Shown one piece after another: positions 8,360 through 19,702 of a stretch of DNA of 64,000 bases. Below the pieces are notes generated by a model. The model had not been told where the DNA came from and did not search any database. It was given only the letters and a program-made list of their open reading frames with translations. Position 1 is the stretch's first letter; the number at the start of each line of letters is the position of its first letter. Made by a program: the position numbers and the translations under genes. Location: the NCBI GenBank assembly GCA_028705775.1, contig JAQWCW010000011.1, forward strand, positions 27,430 through 91,429. Reading direction: 5' to 3'. Source of the stretch: Eubacteriales bacterium (GTDB taxonomy: Bacteria; Bacillota; Clostridia; Christensenellales; Aristaeellaceae).

Positions 8360-9637
8360 TTACAGTGTGGCGAGCGCGTCGAAAACGTCGCGCTTTATAT
8401 CCTCGATATTCTCAATTCCGCAGGAGAAGCGAACCATTTCGGGACGGATTCCGCAGTTAATCAGCTGCTCGTCGTCCATCTGCCTGTGCGTGGAGGAAGC
8501 GGGATGCAGTACGCAGGTGCGCGCGTCCGCAACGTGCGTCACGATTCTGGCAAGCTTCAATGCGCCCATGAACTTCTCGGCGGCGGCTCTGCCTCCCTTA
8601 ACGCCGAAGGAGATGACTCCGCACGGCTTTCCGTTCATGTATTTCATGCACTTTTCGTATTCCTTGTCACCGGAAAGCGCGGGATAATTAACCCATGCAA
8701 CGTTTTTGTTTTCCCTGAGCGCGCCGGCGAGCGCGAGCGCGTTGGAATTATGCCTTTCCATTCTCAGCGCAAGGGTTTCAAGCCCGAGGTTGAGCAGGAA
8801 AGCGCTGTTCGGGCTCATCATCATGCCCATATCGCGCATAAGATGAACGCGCGCCTTGGTTATATACGCCGCTTTGCCGAACGCCTTGGCGTATACAAGC
8901 CCGTGATAGCTTTCGTCGGGGGTGGTGAGCATCGGGAACTTGTCCGCGTTTGCCATCCAGTCAAAATTACCGCTGTCAACGACCACTCCGCCTAATACGC
9001 AGGCATGACCGTCCATATACTTGGTTGTGGAATGCGTTACGATATCGACGCCATACTCAAACGGGCGGCAGTTAATCGGCGTAGGGAAGGTATTGTCAAC
9101 CGCGCAGGGAACGCCGTGACGGTGCGCCGCGCCGACGAATTTCTCAAAATCAAGCACGTTGAGCGAAGGATTTGAAACGCTCTCTCCGAAAACAAGCCGC
9201 GTTTCCGGCTTGAACGCCGCCTCAAGCTCCTCCTCCGTGCAGTCGGGGGAAACGAAGGTGGAATCAATCCCGAGCTGCTTTAGCGTTACATACAAAAGGT
9301 TGAAGGTTCCGCCGTATACGGCGCTTGAGCATACTACGTGCTGACCGGCATGAACGATATTGCAGATTGCGCTCATTGTCGCGCTCTGACCGCTCGCGCA
9401 GAGCATTGCCCCTACGCCGCCCTCAAGCTCGTTAATCTTCTTTTCAACGCAGGCAACAGTAGGGTTTGCAAGGCGGCTGTAAAAGAATCCGTCCGCCTTC
9501 AAATCGAATAAATCGCCCATTCCCTGCGAGGTTTCGTAAGCAAAGGTCGTGCTTTGAACAATGGGAACCACTCTCGGCTCGCCGTTTTTTGGCTCATAAC
9601 CCGCCTGAACGCAAATCGTATCCTGCTTATATGCCAT
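8360..9637 (-). CDS. metY: O-acetylhomoserine sulfhydrylase (Cys/Met metabolism PLP enzyme)
   Basis: This 425-aa PLP-dependent enzyme of the Cys/Met family makes homocysteine from O-acetylhomoserine and sulfide. The start QDTICVQAGYEP, the YSRLANPT phosphate-contact segment and THSTTKYMDGH with PLP Lys206 are all characteristic; length fits MetY rather than the roughly 380-aa cystathionine synthases. It has GAGATGTG just before the ATG and its own promoter upstream. It heads the metY-lysA-GH8 unit. No SAM riboswitch fits in the leader of about 50 nt. A methionine-gamma-lyase-like activity is a possible alternative. Confidence 0.88.
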   Translation of the reverse strand: MAYKQDTICVQAGYEPKNGEPRVVPIVQSTTFAYETSQGMGDLFDLKADGFFYSRLANPTVACVEKKINELEGGVGAMLCASGQSATMSAICNIVHAGQHVVCSSAVYGGTFNLLYVTLKQLGIDSTFVSPDCTEEELEAAFKPETRLVFGESVSNPSLNVLDFEKFVGAAHRHGVPCAVDNTFPTPINCRPFEYGVDIVTHSTTKYMDGHACVLGGVVVDSGNFDWMANADKFPMLTTPDESYHGLVYAKAFGKAAYITKARVHLMRDMGMMMSPNSAFLLNLGLETLALRMERHNSNALALAGALRENKNVAWVNYPALSGDKEYEKCMKYMNGKPCGVISFGVKGGRAAAEKFMGALKLARIVTHVADARTCVLHPASSTHRQMDDEQLINCGIRPEMVRFSCGIENIEDIKRDVFDALATL

Positions 9638-9694
9638 AATTCACATCTCCTCACACTGCGTCACCGCGCAAAAGCGCCGCGCGCTTCATATTGC

Positions 9695-9723
9695 AGTATA
9701 TCAGCTTTGCATTCCCCGCGCAA
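9695..9723 (-). promoter_or_regulatory. Probable sigma-A promoter for metY
   Basis: On the minus strand, TTGCGC (9723-9718), 17-nt spacer, TATACT (9700-9695). It leaves a leader of about 50 nt before the metY ATG. Confidence 0.55.
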
Positions 9724-9761
9724 CAATCGGTTCTGGATATTTGATGTATTCAAATCAGCTA

Positions 9762-9790
9762 TGGAATCAAAGGAAAACGTGTGCTATTAT
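9762..9790 (+). promoter_or_regulatory. Probable extended -10 promoter for the N-acetyltransferase gene
   Basis: TGCTATTAT (extended -10, 9782-9790) with a weak -35 TGGAAT 17 nt upstream of the hexamer; about 30 nt before the ATG at 9823. Confidence 0.5.
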
Positions 9791-9822
9791 AACGCGGTAA
9801 AGATTGAAAAGAGGCAGGGTTA

Positions 9823-10404
9823 ATGCAGGATTTCGCAATACGCGCAGCAACGCCCTATGACGCGGCGGCTCTGCTTGAAATTTACGCTCCGTATGTCGAA
9901 AAAACGGCAATCACCTTTGAGTACGAAGTGCCGAGCGAAAACGAGTTCAGGGAAAGAATCGAAAGCACGCTGCGCCGATATCCGTACCTTGTTGCCGAAA
10001 GCGGCGGCAGGATTATCGGCTATGCATATGCGGGCGAATTTCACAAGCGCCCCGCATACGGCTGGGCTGCGGAAACGTCGATATATGTAGGTCGGGATTG
10101 CAGGAGAAACGGAGTCGGAAAGGCGCTGTACGAAAGGCTTGAGGGCGCGCTCAGGCTTATGGGAATCCTGAGCCTATGCGCGTGCATTGCCTACTGCGAC
10201 AGAGAGGACGAGCATCTGACGCAAGGCAGCGTTCACTTTCACGAAAGCTTGGGCTACTCTATGGTCGGCAGGTTTCACAAGTGCGGCTATAAATTCTCAC
10301 GCTGGTATGACATGGTATGGATGGAAAAGCTAATCGGAGAGCACAGCGAGAATCAGCAGCCCGTAAAGCGCTTTGACGAAATACGCAAAGAAGCAGGGCT
10401 GTAA
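9823..10404 (+). CDS. GNAT N-acetyltransferase, phosphinothricin-acetyltransferase-like
   Basis: This 193-aa acetyl-CoA-dependent N-acetyltransferase of the Pat/Bar-like branch is single-domain and cytoplasmic. The characteristic line of this branch is present: IYAPYVEKTAITFEYEVPS at 20-38, YAYAGEFHKRPAY, SIYVGRDCRRNGVGKALYE (acetyl-CoA loop, near 87-105), and GRFHKCGYKFSRWYDMVWME near the end. Members acetylate varied small amines or methionine sulfone-type substrates, so the name should not be taken as herbicide resistance. GAGGCAGGG precedes the ATG. Monocistronic, between metY and gyrA, both on the other strand. Confidence 0.88.
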   Translation: MQDFAIRAATPYDAAALLEIYAPYVEKTAITFEYEVPSENEFRERIESTLRRYPYLVAESGGRIIGYAYAGEFHKRPAYGWAAETSIYVGRDCRRNGVGKALYERLEGALRLMGILSLCACIAYCDREDEHLTQGSVHFHESLGYSMVGRFHKCGYKFSRWYDMVWMEKLIGEHSENQQPVKRFDEIRKEAGL

Positions 10405-10515
10405 GGCGAAGCGTTAAGCGAAAGCCCTTAGCGCATGATTACACGGGCGCCACTATTGCGTTTCGCAGCTTTGCAAGTCAAGAAGCAAGCTGCCGCAAAA
10501 CGATTTCAGACAAGT

Positions 10516-10559
10516 AAAGCGCCCCGCTGACCGGATATATCCGGTCAGCGGGGCGCTTT
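10516..10559. terminator. Perfect 44-nt palindromic terminator between acetyltransferase and gyrA
   Basis: AAAGCGCCCCGCTGACCGGATAT followed by its exact complement, centred at 10537/10538, with no mismatches. It sits between the convergent acetyltransferase and gyrA genes. Another imperfect hairpin (about 10456-10500) precedes it on the acetyltransferase side. Confidence 0.85.
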
Positions 10560-10578
10560 CATTTAACAGATGTTCGAT

Positions 10579-13203
10579 TTACAGCTCGCCGTTATCCTCA
10601 TCTATCTTCTTCTCCGCGCCTTCGTCAAAGTCCAGTTCGGAGGAAGCGTTGCCGTTTGCTTCCGAAACGGAATCGGTTTCCGGCTGTTCGCCGTCAGCGG
10701 CTTCCGTTTCAGCTTCTTCCTCAATAATCGCCTCTGCCCTTGCAACGCCGACAACGCGCGAGCCTTCGCCTACGCGCATGAGCTTGACGCCCTGCGTAGC
10801 TCTGCCGCACAAGCGGATATCGTCCGCCTTCATGCGGATTATCGTTCCGTCGTCGGTTATGAGCATGATGTCCTCATCGGGATGCACCATCAGCTGCGCG
10901 GCGAGCATACCCGTCTTTTCGCTGAGGTTCATCGCGCGAACGCCCTTGCCGTTGCGGTTGGTTTCGCGGTACTCGTCCGGAGAGGTACGCTTGCCAAAGC
11001 CGTTTTCCGTTATCGCAAGCACATCCGCTCCATCCTCGACAACAGCCATTGAGATTATGCTGTCGCCTTCATCAAGCCGCATGGAATGAACGCCCATGCT
11101 CACTCTGCCCATTGCGCGGATTGCGCTTTCGTCAAAGCGGATTGCCTTGCCCATACGGCTTCCGAGCATTACGATATGGCTTCCGTCCGTAAGCTCTACG
11201 CTTACAAGCTCGTCGTCGTCCCTAAGGACAATGGAGATAAGCCCGCTCTTGCGCAGGTTCTGGAACTCCTCCATCGACGTTTTCTTAATCATGCCGCCGC
11301 GCGTTGCCATCATAAGATACTTGCTGCTGCAATCCTTCGGCACGGGGATAATAGTGGTTACCTTCTCGTTGCCGGAAAGCTGCAGGAGATTGACTATCGC
11401 CATTCCCTTTGCAGTGCGTCCCGCCTCCGGAATCTGATAGCACTTGAGCGTGTAGACGCGCCCGCGGTTGGTAAAGAACATTATGTCGGAGTGCGTGTTG
11501 ATAACGCGAATCTGCTCCGCATAGTCCTCCTCGCGCGTCGTCATAGCCGCAACGCCCTTGCCGCCCCTGTTCTGGGCGCGGTACGTATCGGAGGGCAGGC
11601 GCTTGATATAGCCGTAATGCGTGAGCGTTACAACCATATCATCCTCTGCAATCAAGTCCTCAACGTCGATTTCGCCCTCTACGCTGGAGATTTCAGTGCG
11701 CCTGTCGTCGCCGAACTTGCGCCTGATTTCAAGAATTTCATCCTTGATAACCTGCATAAGCAGCTTTTCATCGCCGAGGATTGCATTAAGCCCCGCGATA
11801 TCCTTTTCAAGCTGCGCATACTCCTCCTCCAGCCTTCCCGTTTCCAATGCGGTAAGGCGTGCAAGGCGCATATCCAGAATCGCCTGAGCCTGCTTTTCGG
11901 AAAGGGCAAGAGAGGTCATAAGCCCTTCCCTTGCGGCGGAGGTATCCTTGCTCGTGCGGATTATGCGCACAACCTCGTCGATATCCTGAAGCGCCTTGAG
12001 CAAGCCCTCCAAGATATGCGCCCTCGCCTGCGCCTTATCCAAATCATACTTGGTTCTGCGGGTTACGACATCCTTCTGATGCTCAAGATAATAATAGAGC
12101 ATATCGCGCAGGGAAAGCACGCGCGGCTGACCGTCCACAAGGGCGAGCATATTCGCGCCGAAGGTATCCTGAAGCTGAGTATGCTTATAGAGCGTATTCA
12201 GCACAAGAACAGGCGGAACATCCTTCTTCAGCTCGATTACAATGCGCATACCGTTGCGGTCGGACTCATCGCGGATATCGCTTATGCCTTCGATTCGCTT
12301 ATCATGCACAAGCTCCGCAATCTTTTCAATAAGCTTCGCTTTGTTGACCATGTACGGGATTTCCGTAACCACAATGCGGTTGCGACCGCCCGCCATAGCC
12401 TCGATTTCAGACTTCGCCCTTACGATGATGCGCCCATGACCGGTAAAATACGCCTCGCGGATTCCGCGCCTGCCCAGTATCACGCCGCCCGTCGGAAAAT
12501 CAGGGCCCTTGATGAACTGCATAAGGTCGTCAAGCGTTGCGTCCGGATTGTCGATAAGGCAAACGACGCCGTCGATAACCTCGCGCAGGTTATGCGGAGG
12601 AATATTCGTCGCCATGCCGACAGCGATACCGTTAGAGCCGTTTACAAGCAGGTTCGGGAAGCGCGCGGGAAGCACGGCAGGCTGCATGAGCGTTCCGTCA
12701 AAGTTCGGGTAAAAGTCAACCGTGTCCTTGTCAATCTCTCCGAGAAGGTACATATTGAGCTTGGACATACGCGCTTCCGTATAACGCATTGCGGCGGCGC
12801 CGTCGCCGTCAACGGAGCCGAAGTTTCCCTGCCCCTCGACAAGCACATAGCGCGTCGAGAAATCCTGCGCAAGACGCACCATTGCGTCATAAACCGCCGT
12901 GTCGCCATGCGGGTGATATTTGCCCAGCACGTCGCCGACAATACGCGCGCTTTTGCGGTACGGTTTATCAGGCGTAACGCCAAGCTCGCTCATAGCGTAA
13001 ATAATACGGCGGTGAACGGGCTTCAAGCCATCGCGGACATCCGGCAGCGCGCGGCTGATAATAACAGCCATAGCGTAGGAAATAAAGCTCTGCTTGAGGT
13101 CGGTTTCTATGTTCATCGGAATCAGGCGCTCCTGCGCGTTCCTCTCGATGATTATGTTTTCATCATCGGTATGCTTGATACCGTTGTTCTCGTCGTTTGG
13201 CAT
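10579..13203 (-). CDS. gyrA: DNA gyrase subunit A
   Basis: This 874-aa breakage-reunion subunit of gyrase works with GyrB to introduce negative supercoils. The catalytic tyrosine is Tyr141 in AMRYTEARM. The quinolone region reads [13 protein letters not shown], with Thr102 at the position of E. coli Ser83 and Asp106 at Asp87. The C-terminal wrapping domain carries a GyrA-box variant (NRGGKG) and degenerate repeats such as NRNGKG. The C-terminus is an acidic Glu/Asp tail. AGAGGTG precedes the ATG; gyrB ends 34 nt upstream, so the two form an operon in the order gyrB-gyrA. Confidence 0.98.
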   Translation of the reverse strand: MPNDENNGIKHTDDENIIIERNAQERLIPMNIETDLKQSFISYAMAVIISRALPDVRDGLKPVHRRIIYAMSELGVTPDKPYRKSARIVGDVLGKYHPHGDTAVYDAMVRLAQDFSTRYVLVEGQGNFGSVDGDGAAAMRYTEARMSKLNMYLLGEIDKDTVDFYPNFDGTLMQPAVLPARFPNLLVNGSNGIAVGMATNIPPHNLREVIDGVVCLIDNPDATLDDLMQFIKGPDFPTGGVILGRRGIREAYFTGHGRIIVRAKSEIEAMAGGRNRIVVTEIPYMVNKAKLIEKIAELVHDKRIEGISDIRDESDRNGMRIVIELKKDVPPVLVLNTLYKHTQLQDTFGANMLALVDGQPRVLSLRDMLYYYLEHQKDVVTRRTKYDLDKAQARAHILEGLLKALQDIDEVVRIIRTSKDTSAAREGLMTSLALSEKQAQAILDMRLARLTALETGRLEEEYAQLEKDIAGLNAILGDEKLLMQVIKDEILEIRRKFGDDRRTEISSVEGEIDVEDLIAEDDMVVTLTHYGYIKRLPSDTYRAQNRGGKGVAAMTTREEDYAEQIRVINTHSDIMFFTNRGRVYTLKCYQIPEAGRTAKGMAIVNLLQLSGNEKVTTIIPVPKDCSSKYLMMATRGGMIKKTSMEEFQNLRKSGLISIVLRDDDELVSVELTDGSHIVMLGSRMGKAIRFDESAIRAMGRVSMGVHSMRLDEGDSIISMAVVEDGADVLAITENGFGKRTSPDEYRETNRNGKGVRAMNLSEKTGMLAAQLMVHPDEDIMLITDDGTIIRMKADDIRLCGRATQGVKLMRVGEGSRVVGVARAEAIIEEEAETEAADGEQPETDSVSEANGNASSELDFDEGAEKKIDEDNGEL

Positions 13204-13237
13204 TTCAGCACCTCTTTCTTACAGCTTCGGCGGCTTA

Positions 13238-15196
<1,959 letters not shown>

Positions 15197-15274
15197 TCAC
15201 CTCAAAATCATCGGGATAATTGCCGCATTGTGGCAATTTATCTCCGGTCATGACTCATAACCTGTAACCAACTT

Positions 15275-15283
15275 ATTATAGCA
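15275..15283 (-). promoter_or_regulatory. Extended -10 promoter of gyrB-gyrA
   Basis: TGCTATAAT on the minus strand, a consensus extended -10; the -35 region 17 nt upstream is only TTTATT. The leader to the gyrB ATG would be about 75 nt. Confidence 0.65.
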
Positions 15284-15381
15284 CAATTTCGCCCAAAAAT
15301 AAAGGGTTTTCACGCCTTTTCAGCAACAAAACACCGCTTCGCTTCCTTCCTTAATATATAGAGGATTATCTCAAGTGCATA

Positions 15382-15410
15382 TTGTGCGCAGGCGCGCGGC
15401 GATGTATAAT
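15382..15410 (+). promoter_or_regulatory. Probable promoter of mnmG
   Basis: TTGTGC (15382-15387), 17-nt spacer, perfect TATAAT (15405-15410). Start of transcription would be near 15417, about 40 nt before the chosen TTG start. Confidence 0.6.
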
Positions 15411-15456
15411 GCAACAGTGCTTTTGACAAAGCCATGCGAAAATGGAGGCGTTTTTC

Positions 15457-17343
15457 TTGTCATTTTGTTTTGAATCCGCCGATATCGTGGTTATAGGCGC
15501 AGGTCACGCCGGCTGCGAGGCGGCGCTTGCCGCGGCGCGAATGAATCTCAAAACCGCGCTTTTCACGCTCAACTTGGATTCGATTGCGCTTATGCCGTGC
15601 AATCCCGTTATAGGCGGAACCTCGAAGGGGCATCTCGTGCGCGAGCTTGACGCCCTCGGCGGCGAAATGGGCAGGGCGATTGACGATACCTTTCTGCAAA
15701 GCAGAATGCTGAATATGTCAAAAGGTCCCGCCGTTCACTCGCTTCGGGCGCAGGCTGATAAAAAGGCGTACCAGAAAAGGATGAAGGCGGCGCTGTTTTC
15801 TCAACCTAACCTGACCGTAAGGCAGGGCGAGATTACGGATATACTGACGGACTCGTCGGGAAGCGTCTGCGGAGTGAGAACGCTCACAGGGCAGGAAATA
15901 GCCTGCAAAGCGGCGATTATATGCGGCGGCGTATATCTCAAGAGCCGTATAATAATCGGCGAGGCGACATGGCAGGGCGGTCCGCAGGGGCTGCTGGCGG
16001 CAGGTCGCTTGAGCGACAGCCTTATATCGCTCGGCTTTCCCCTTCGCCGCTTCAAAACAGGCACTCCGGCGCGCGTTGACGCAAGGAGCATAGATTTTGA
16101 CGAAATGGAGCCGCAGCCGGGCGACGAGCCTGTAATTCCGTTCAGCTTTTCAACCGAAAGAAAGCTTGAGAACCGAATGCTCTGCTACCTTACATGGACA
16201 AACGAGGAAACGCACAGGATTATACGCGAAAACCTGCACAGAGCGCCGATGTTTACGGGCGCGATTAACGGAACGGGCGCGCGCTACTGCCCGAGCATTG
16301 AGGACAAGGTATACCGCTTTGCGGACAAATCGCGCCACCAAATCTTCCTTGAGCCTGAGGGAATCGACAGCCCCGAATGGTACGTTCAGGGCATGAGCTC
16401 GTCAATGCCGGAGGACGTGCAATGGAAGATGTACCGCACGATTCCGGGGCTTCACCGCTGCGTGCTCAATCGCCTTGCGTACGCGATAGAGTACGACTGC
16501 ATAGACGCACGCCAGCTCAGGCAGACGCTTGAGGCGAGGGATGTTTCGGGGCTGTTCTTTGCGGGGCAGGTGAACGGAACAAGCGGCTATGAGGAGGCGG
16601 CGGCGCAGGGTATCATTGCCGGAATCAACGCCGCGCAGAAGCTCAAGGGCGAGGAGCCGTTCATACCGGCGCGCGAAACGAGCTATATGGGCGTGCTTGT
16701 GGACGATTTGACCACGAAGGGCACGGACGAGCCGTACAGAATGATGACAAGCCGCGCGGAGCACAGGCTTTATCTCAGGCAGGACAACGCAGATTTGCGC
16801 CTCACGCGTGAGGGCAGACGAGTAGGGCTTGCAAGCGAAAAGCAGCTTGAGCGCGTTATAAAGAAGGAAAGCGACACGAAAGCGCTCATGGAAATGCTCC
16901 CTTCCGTTGTCGTCAAGGACACTCCTGAGCGACGCGAACTGTTCAACAAAACAAATCAGCCGCAGACGGAGCGCGGCTATACGCTCGAGGAGCTGTTGAA
17001 ACGCCCGCAGATAGGCATTTCAGAGCTTGTGAGCCTCTGCCCCGAGCTTTCCGCATATTCGCGCGGCGCGCTTTCGGAGGCGGAGATTGCCGTGAAATAC
17101 GAGGGCTATCTGCAAAAGGAGCAGGAGCATATACGCAAGGAGCAGGCGATGGAGGAAAAGCTGCTGCCTGAGGAAACAGACTATTCGTCAATCGGCGCGC
17201 TCAGAATCGAGGCAAGGCAGAAGCTTGCAAGGCAGCGGCCGCGCTCGCTCGGGCAGGCGTCGAGAATACCGGGAGTATCGCCCGCCGACATAGCCGTGCT
17301 GATGGTATGGCTGCAAAAGCGCGAGAGAAGCGCCGAAAAGTAA
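15457..17343 (+). CDS. mnmG: tRNA uridine-5-carboxymethylaminomethyl(34) synthesis enzyme MnmG
   Basis: FAD-dependent enzyme that, with MnmE, modifies the wobble uridine of tRNAs. Chosen start TTG 15457 (628 aa): GGAGG at 15444-15448 lies 8 nt before it and overlaps an in-frame ATG at 15442 that would be too close, and homologues begin just before the FAD motif. The dinucleotide motif [19 protein letters not shown] is at residues about 11-29; [27 protein letters not shown] and the C-terminal MnmE-contact helical domain are all intact. The usual downstream rsmG is missing; a small membrane protein gene follows instead. Confidence 0.96.
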   Translation: MSFCFESADIVVIGAGHAGCEAALAAARMNLKTALFTLNLDSIALMPCNPVIGGTSKGHLVRELDALGGEMGRAIDDTFLQSRMLNMSKGPAVHSLRAQADKKAYQKRMKAALFSQPNLTVRQGEITDILTDSSGSVCGVRTLTGQEIACKAAIICGGVYLKSRIIIGEATWQGGPQGLLAAGRLSDSLISLGFPLRRFKTGTPARVDARSIDFDEMEPQPGDEPVIPFSFSTERKLENRMLCYLTWTNEETHRIIRENLHRAPMFTGAINGTGARYCPSIEDKVYRFADKSRHQIFLEPEGIDSPEWYVQGMSSSMPEDVQWKMYRTIPGLHRCVLNRLAYAIEYDCIDARQLRQTLEARDVSGLFFAGQVNGTSGYEEAAAQGIIAGINAAQKLKGEEPFIPARETSYMGVLVDDLTTKGTDEPYRMMTSRAEHRLYLRQDNADLRLTREGRRVGLASEKQLERVIKKESDTKALMEMLPSVVVKDTPERRELFNKTNQPQTERGYTLEELLKRPQIGISELVSLCPELSAYSRGALSEAEIAVKYEGYLQKEQEHIRKEQAMEEKLLPEETDYSSIGALRIEARQKLARQRPRSLGQASRIPGVSPADIAVLMVWLQKRERSAEK

Positions 17344-17466
17344 GCCAATTCCCCGATACACGGCAGCGGCGAAATGCGGGCTGCAAAGCGCGGGAACGCG
17401 GAAAAGCGACTTTTCAGCGAATTCTAATCTGTTTTTAGTCAAATTCTCTTGTGCGGAAAGCGCGAT

Positions 17467-17472
17467 TATAAT
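17467..17472 (+). promoter_or_regulatory. Candidate -10 element for the 54-aa protein gene
   Basis: TATAAT in an AT-richer stretch about 85 nt before the small ORF. A weak -35 (TTCTCT) lies 17 nt upstream. A short hairpin CGCGGT...ACCGCG (17521-17538) lies in the leader, directly before the ribosome site. Confidence 0.45.
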
Positions 17473-17554
17473 ATCATTCTATTGTAAGAAGGAGCGGCAA
17501 ACGATTATTACAAGCCGCTGCGCGGTATCTGCACCGCGGGAAGGGGAAATCACT

Positions 17555-17719
17555 ATGGATGGAAAAACGGCTGCAAAGGCAGGAATCTCTTTCGGAAGCG
17601 CTCTTGCCATGGTCATAAGCTACGTTACCTACCACAACATTCTGCTCACGATTTTCCACGGCTTGATTGGCTGGGTATACGTTATATATCACATCATCAA
17701 GTTCGGAATCACGGGCTGA
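17555..17719 (+). CDS. Small conserved-looking membrane protein, 54 aa
   Basis: ATG at 17555 follows AAGGGG by 7-8 nt and the frame ends in TGA at 17717. The 54-aa protein starts MDGKTAAKAG, then ISFGSALAMVISYVTY and a second hydrophobic stretch, LIGWVYVIYHIIKF. Two hydrophobic segments (about 11-26 and 29-50) separated by HN suggest a hairpin membrane protein. A promoter-like -10 and a clear terminator flank it, which argues for an independent transcription unit. From memory, similar short proteins with an 'SFGxALAMVISY' line occur in other Firmicutes, annotated only as hypothetical; I could not verify that. No function is assigned. Confidence 0.75.
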   Translation: MDGKTAAKAGISFGSALAMVISYVTYHNILLTIFHGLIGWVYVIYHIIKFGITG

Positions 17720-17767
17720 GCAAAGCCTGCGCCGCTTGCTGGCGCGCATGGAATCAATCGGGAATAT

Positions 17768-17799
17768 GCCGCTTCGCTAATATAGCGAGGCGGCTTTTT
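17768..17799 (+). terminator. Terminator of the 54-aa protein gene
   Basis: GCCGCTTCGCTA / TAGCGAGGCGGC stem (17768-17779 with 17783-17794, one mismatch) followed by TTTTT. Confidence 0.88.
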
Positions 17800-17871
17800 G
17801 CGCACAGCAAACCTTTGCGCAGCCTTTCAGAATCGCAAGGGAGAGCGTTTATCCTTTTGCGTTTACTTAAA

Positions 17872-17928
17872 AAGAAAACCCCGAAGCCGCGCGGCGCTTT
17901 TTGCCGTTAAGCTTCAGGGGTTCGTTTT
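17872..17928. terminator. Bidirectional terminator between small protein and esterase genes
   Basis: AACCCC-GAAGC (17877-17887) pairs with GCTTC-a-GGGGTT (17911-17922), with an inner CGGC/GCCG hairpin. Six T follow on the plus strand and a T-rich run on the minus strand. Confidence 0.75.
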
Positions 17929-17955
17929 TTACACAGCGGAGGTTTGCAGGCGGAA

Positions 17956-18957
17956 TCACTCGCCGCATACGTCCTTAATCCAGCCCGTTACGCCGCGCGG
18001 GCAAACGTCCGCCATTGGCTCGCCCGTCAAATACATCAAATCCTGCGAAACGATATTGTTGCCGCAATGCTGCCCCATCTGCACTCCGCCGGCGATATTG
18101 GAGGCAACGCCTCCGTCGGCGTTCCGCAAAAGCTCCGGAAGCAAAAGCTGAACGCGCGGCATTTTGCGCAGATACGGAAGTATCGGCTCAATAAAGAAGC
18201 TGTAATCGACCAGCTCGTCGTGAACGCCGTTATAGATGAGCAGCTTTACTCCGGCGGCGCTTACCTTTTCCAATTCGTCAGGCGAGGGCAGATACGCAGC
18301 GCCAATCAGCAGCGCGGCGCAGAAGCGTTCGGGCGCTGTAATGAGCATACGCCATGCCGCATAGCCGCCTGCCGACGAGCCGAAAAGCACAACTTTTCCG
18401 CAGCTTGTAAACGACGCGAGCGCCTCGCTGAGCAGCCGAAGGAGCGACGCGGTGTATACCGAATTCACGCCGAGAAGGGTCACGATGAATTTGCGCCTTT
18501 CCATAAACGGCTGCAAAGCGTCCGCGATGCTCTGCGGATAGCCGCAAAGTCCTCCGTCGGCTATTGGTGTTGTCCAGCACATACGCTTCGCGCCCTGCTT
18601 ATCCGCCTTTTCGTTTGCAAGCGGGCAGACGATGTATGCCCCGCCCATTCTGCGCTGATATTCGGGAGAGGCGAAGGTTTCCGCGCCTGCCCAGCCGACT
18701 GCCGTTTTGCCGACGAGCGAGCCGCCCGCCCCATGCAGGGCGAAAATTACGGGGTACTTGCCCGAAGCGGGAAAGCCGTGCTTTGTGGGGTCATAGACGT
18801 AATAGCGCAATGCTCCTACGCTTTTGTCGGCGCCGGTGAAAAGCCTGTCCTCAAACAGATTCAGGAACTCGCCGCCGGTATACGAGGGCGTGTCGCTGAT
18901 GAAATCATCATCGGAAAGGCAGTCTGCCCACGGATAAAGTTTCTTGTCAAGCTTCAT
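17956..18957 (-). CDS. Alpha/beta-hydrolase, esterase/depolymerase-like
   Basis: This 333-aa serine hydrolase has the oxyanion segment FALHGAGGS (72-80) and nucleophile elbow GSSAG with Ser195. Likely acid and base are Asp247 (YNGVHDELVDY) and His297 (MGQHCGNN). No signal peptide, so probably cytoplasmic. The fold and the HGAGG/GSSAG pair match feruloyl- or acetyl-esterase and PHB-depolymerase-like families; the exact ester is unknown. It is monocistronic with AAAAGGAG just before the ATG, an extended -10 promoter upstream and a terminator downstream. Removal of acyl groups from plant oligosaccharides would suit the sugar genes nearby, but this is inference. Confidence 0.75.
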   Translation of the reverse strand: MKLDKKLYPWADCLSDDDFISDTPSYTGGEFLNLFEDRLFTGADKSVGALRYYVYDPTKHGFPASGKYPVIFALHGAGGSLVGKTAVGWAGAETFASPEYQRRMGGAYIVCPLANEKADKQGAKRMCWTTPIADGGLCGYPQSIADALQPFMERRKFIVTLLGVNSVYTASLLRLLSEALASFTSCGKVVLFGSSAGGYAAWRMLITAPERFCAALLIGAAYLPSPDELEKVSAAGVKLLIYNGVHDELVDYSFFIEPILPYLRKMPRVQLLLPELLRNADGGVASNIAGGVQMGQHCGNNIVSQDLMYLTGEPMADVCPRGVTGWIKDVCGE

Positions 18958-19020
18958 TTTTTCTCCTTTTCAGAAAAGCATTTTCGCAGAAATTCGCGTC
19001 ATTATGAATTCAACGCTCGC

Positions 19021-19029
19021 AGTATAACA
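19021..19029 (-). promoter_or_regulatory. Extended -10 promoter of the esterase gene
   Basis: TGTTATACT on the minus strand (TGn + TATACT), about 65 nt before the esterase ATG; no good -35 at the standard spacing. Confidence 0.5.
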
Positions 19030-19120
19030 GAGTCATCGGCAGAACAATGTCATCAACGCAGCAAAGCAATCAATCAGGACTTGCCCCAAGCGAAGCAGAG
19101 TCCTCATCAAGGCATAGGCT

Positions 19121-19246
19121 CAACATAGCAAGGACTGTGAGCATAGTGACGACCGTGAGCATAGCAACGACCGTGAGCATAGCAACGACCGTGAGCATAG
19201 CAACGACCGTGAGCATAGCAACGACCGTGAACATAATGACGACAAT
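19121..19246. repeat. 18-bp tandem repeat (minisatellite), seven units
   Basis: Unit GAGCATAGCAACGACCGT. Four identical copies at 19157-19228, a one-step variant at 19139-19156 and degenerate copies at each end (19121-19138 and 19229-19246). The unit length is a multiple of three, so several frames stay open through it: TVSIAT repeats on plus, VVAMLT repeats on minus. No codon-level sign of a gene. Confidence 0.9.
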
Positions 19247-19459
19247 GATAAAGCAATGCCTTTGTTTTCGACAAATGAAGCCTGACATCCTGCCGTTTCG
19301 TCAGGAGTATTATGCAAAAATCAAGGACGGCATTACCGCAATCTCGCATGACATCGGTTTTCGTAATTGTATTGAGTCAGCGCAATCATCATGTATATCA
19401 CTCTGTACGTCCGGCATGATTTTAACGATGGATTGTGAACGCGAATTGCAGGAGCAACC

Positions 19460-19630
19460 ACGCTTTGCCATCTCTACGCAATATACCATGAACGCTCCCC
19501 TGACGTTTCTGCGCAATAAAGCACAAACGCTCTCCCGCCATTTTACGCAAAGATAATCGTGAAAGCTTCCCTTGACGTTTCTACGCAATGAAACGCAAAC
19601 GCTCCCCTGCCGTTTCTGCGCAAAAGAAAG
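19460..19630. repeat. Degenerate about 35-bp tandem repeats, five units
   Basis: Units begin at about 19460, 19492, 19527, 19564 and 19599. The best two copies share ACGCTCCCCTG.CGTTTCTGCGCAA; the others differ by substitutions and 1-3 nt indels. Spacing is 32-37 nt. Read on the minus strand one frame gives repeated LRRNV(K/R)G(S/A) segments. The array ends directly at the terminator of the solute-binding protein gene. Confidence 0.75.
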
Positions 19631-19660
19631 GCGGCGGACTTTCGTCCGCCGCCCCTTTTG
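19626..19660 (-). terminator. Terminator of the distal solute-binding protein gene
   Basis: GGCGGCGGAC (19630-19639) pairs perfectly with GTCCGCCGCC (19644-19653), TTTC loop; the minus strand continues TTTCTTTTG. It closes the 13-kb carbohydrate cluster. Confidence 0.88.
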
Positions 19661-19702
19661 CTTAACCGCTAAAGCGGAAAAGCGTGAATTCATTAATTGC
19701 TA

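Larger units (their letters stand above)
18958..19702. other. Gene-free, repeat-rich interval of 745 bp
   Basis: No convincing gene: no frame with a ribosome site and family resemblance. It holds the esterase promoter, an 18-bp tandem repeat (19121-19246), a second about 35-bp degenerate repeat array (19460-19630) and the terminator of the solute-binding protein gene. Base composition is less G+C-rich than the flanks. Confidence 0.7.

Noticed and set aside
9638..9694. SAM or lysine riboswitch before metY or lysA
   Set aside because: The metY leader is only about 50 nt and the metY-lysA gap 33 nt, too short for either.
19121..19246. Possible CRISPR array
   Set aside because: The 18-bp units are head-to-tail without spacers and no cas gene is present.
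19047..19556. Possible gene across the 18-bp repeats (either strand)
   Set aside because: Openness follows from a repeat unit divisible by three; no ribosome site or family resemblance in any frame.
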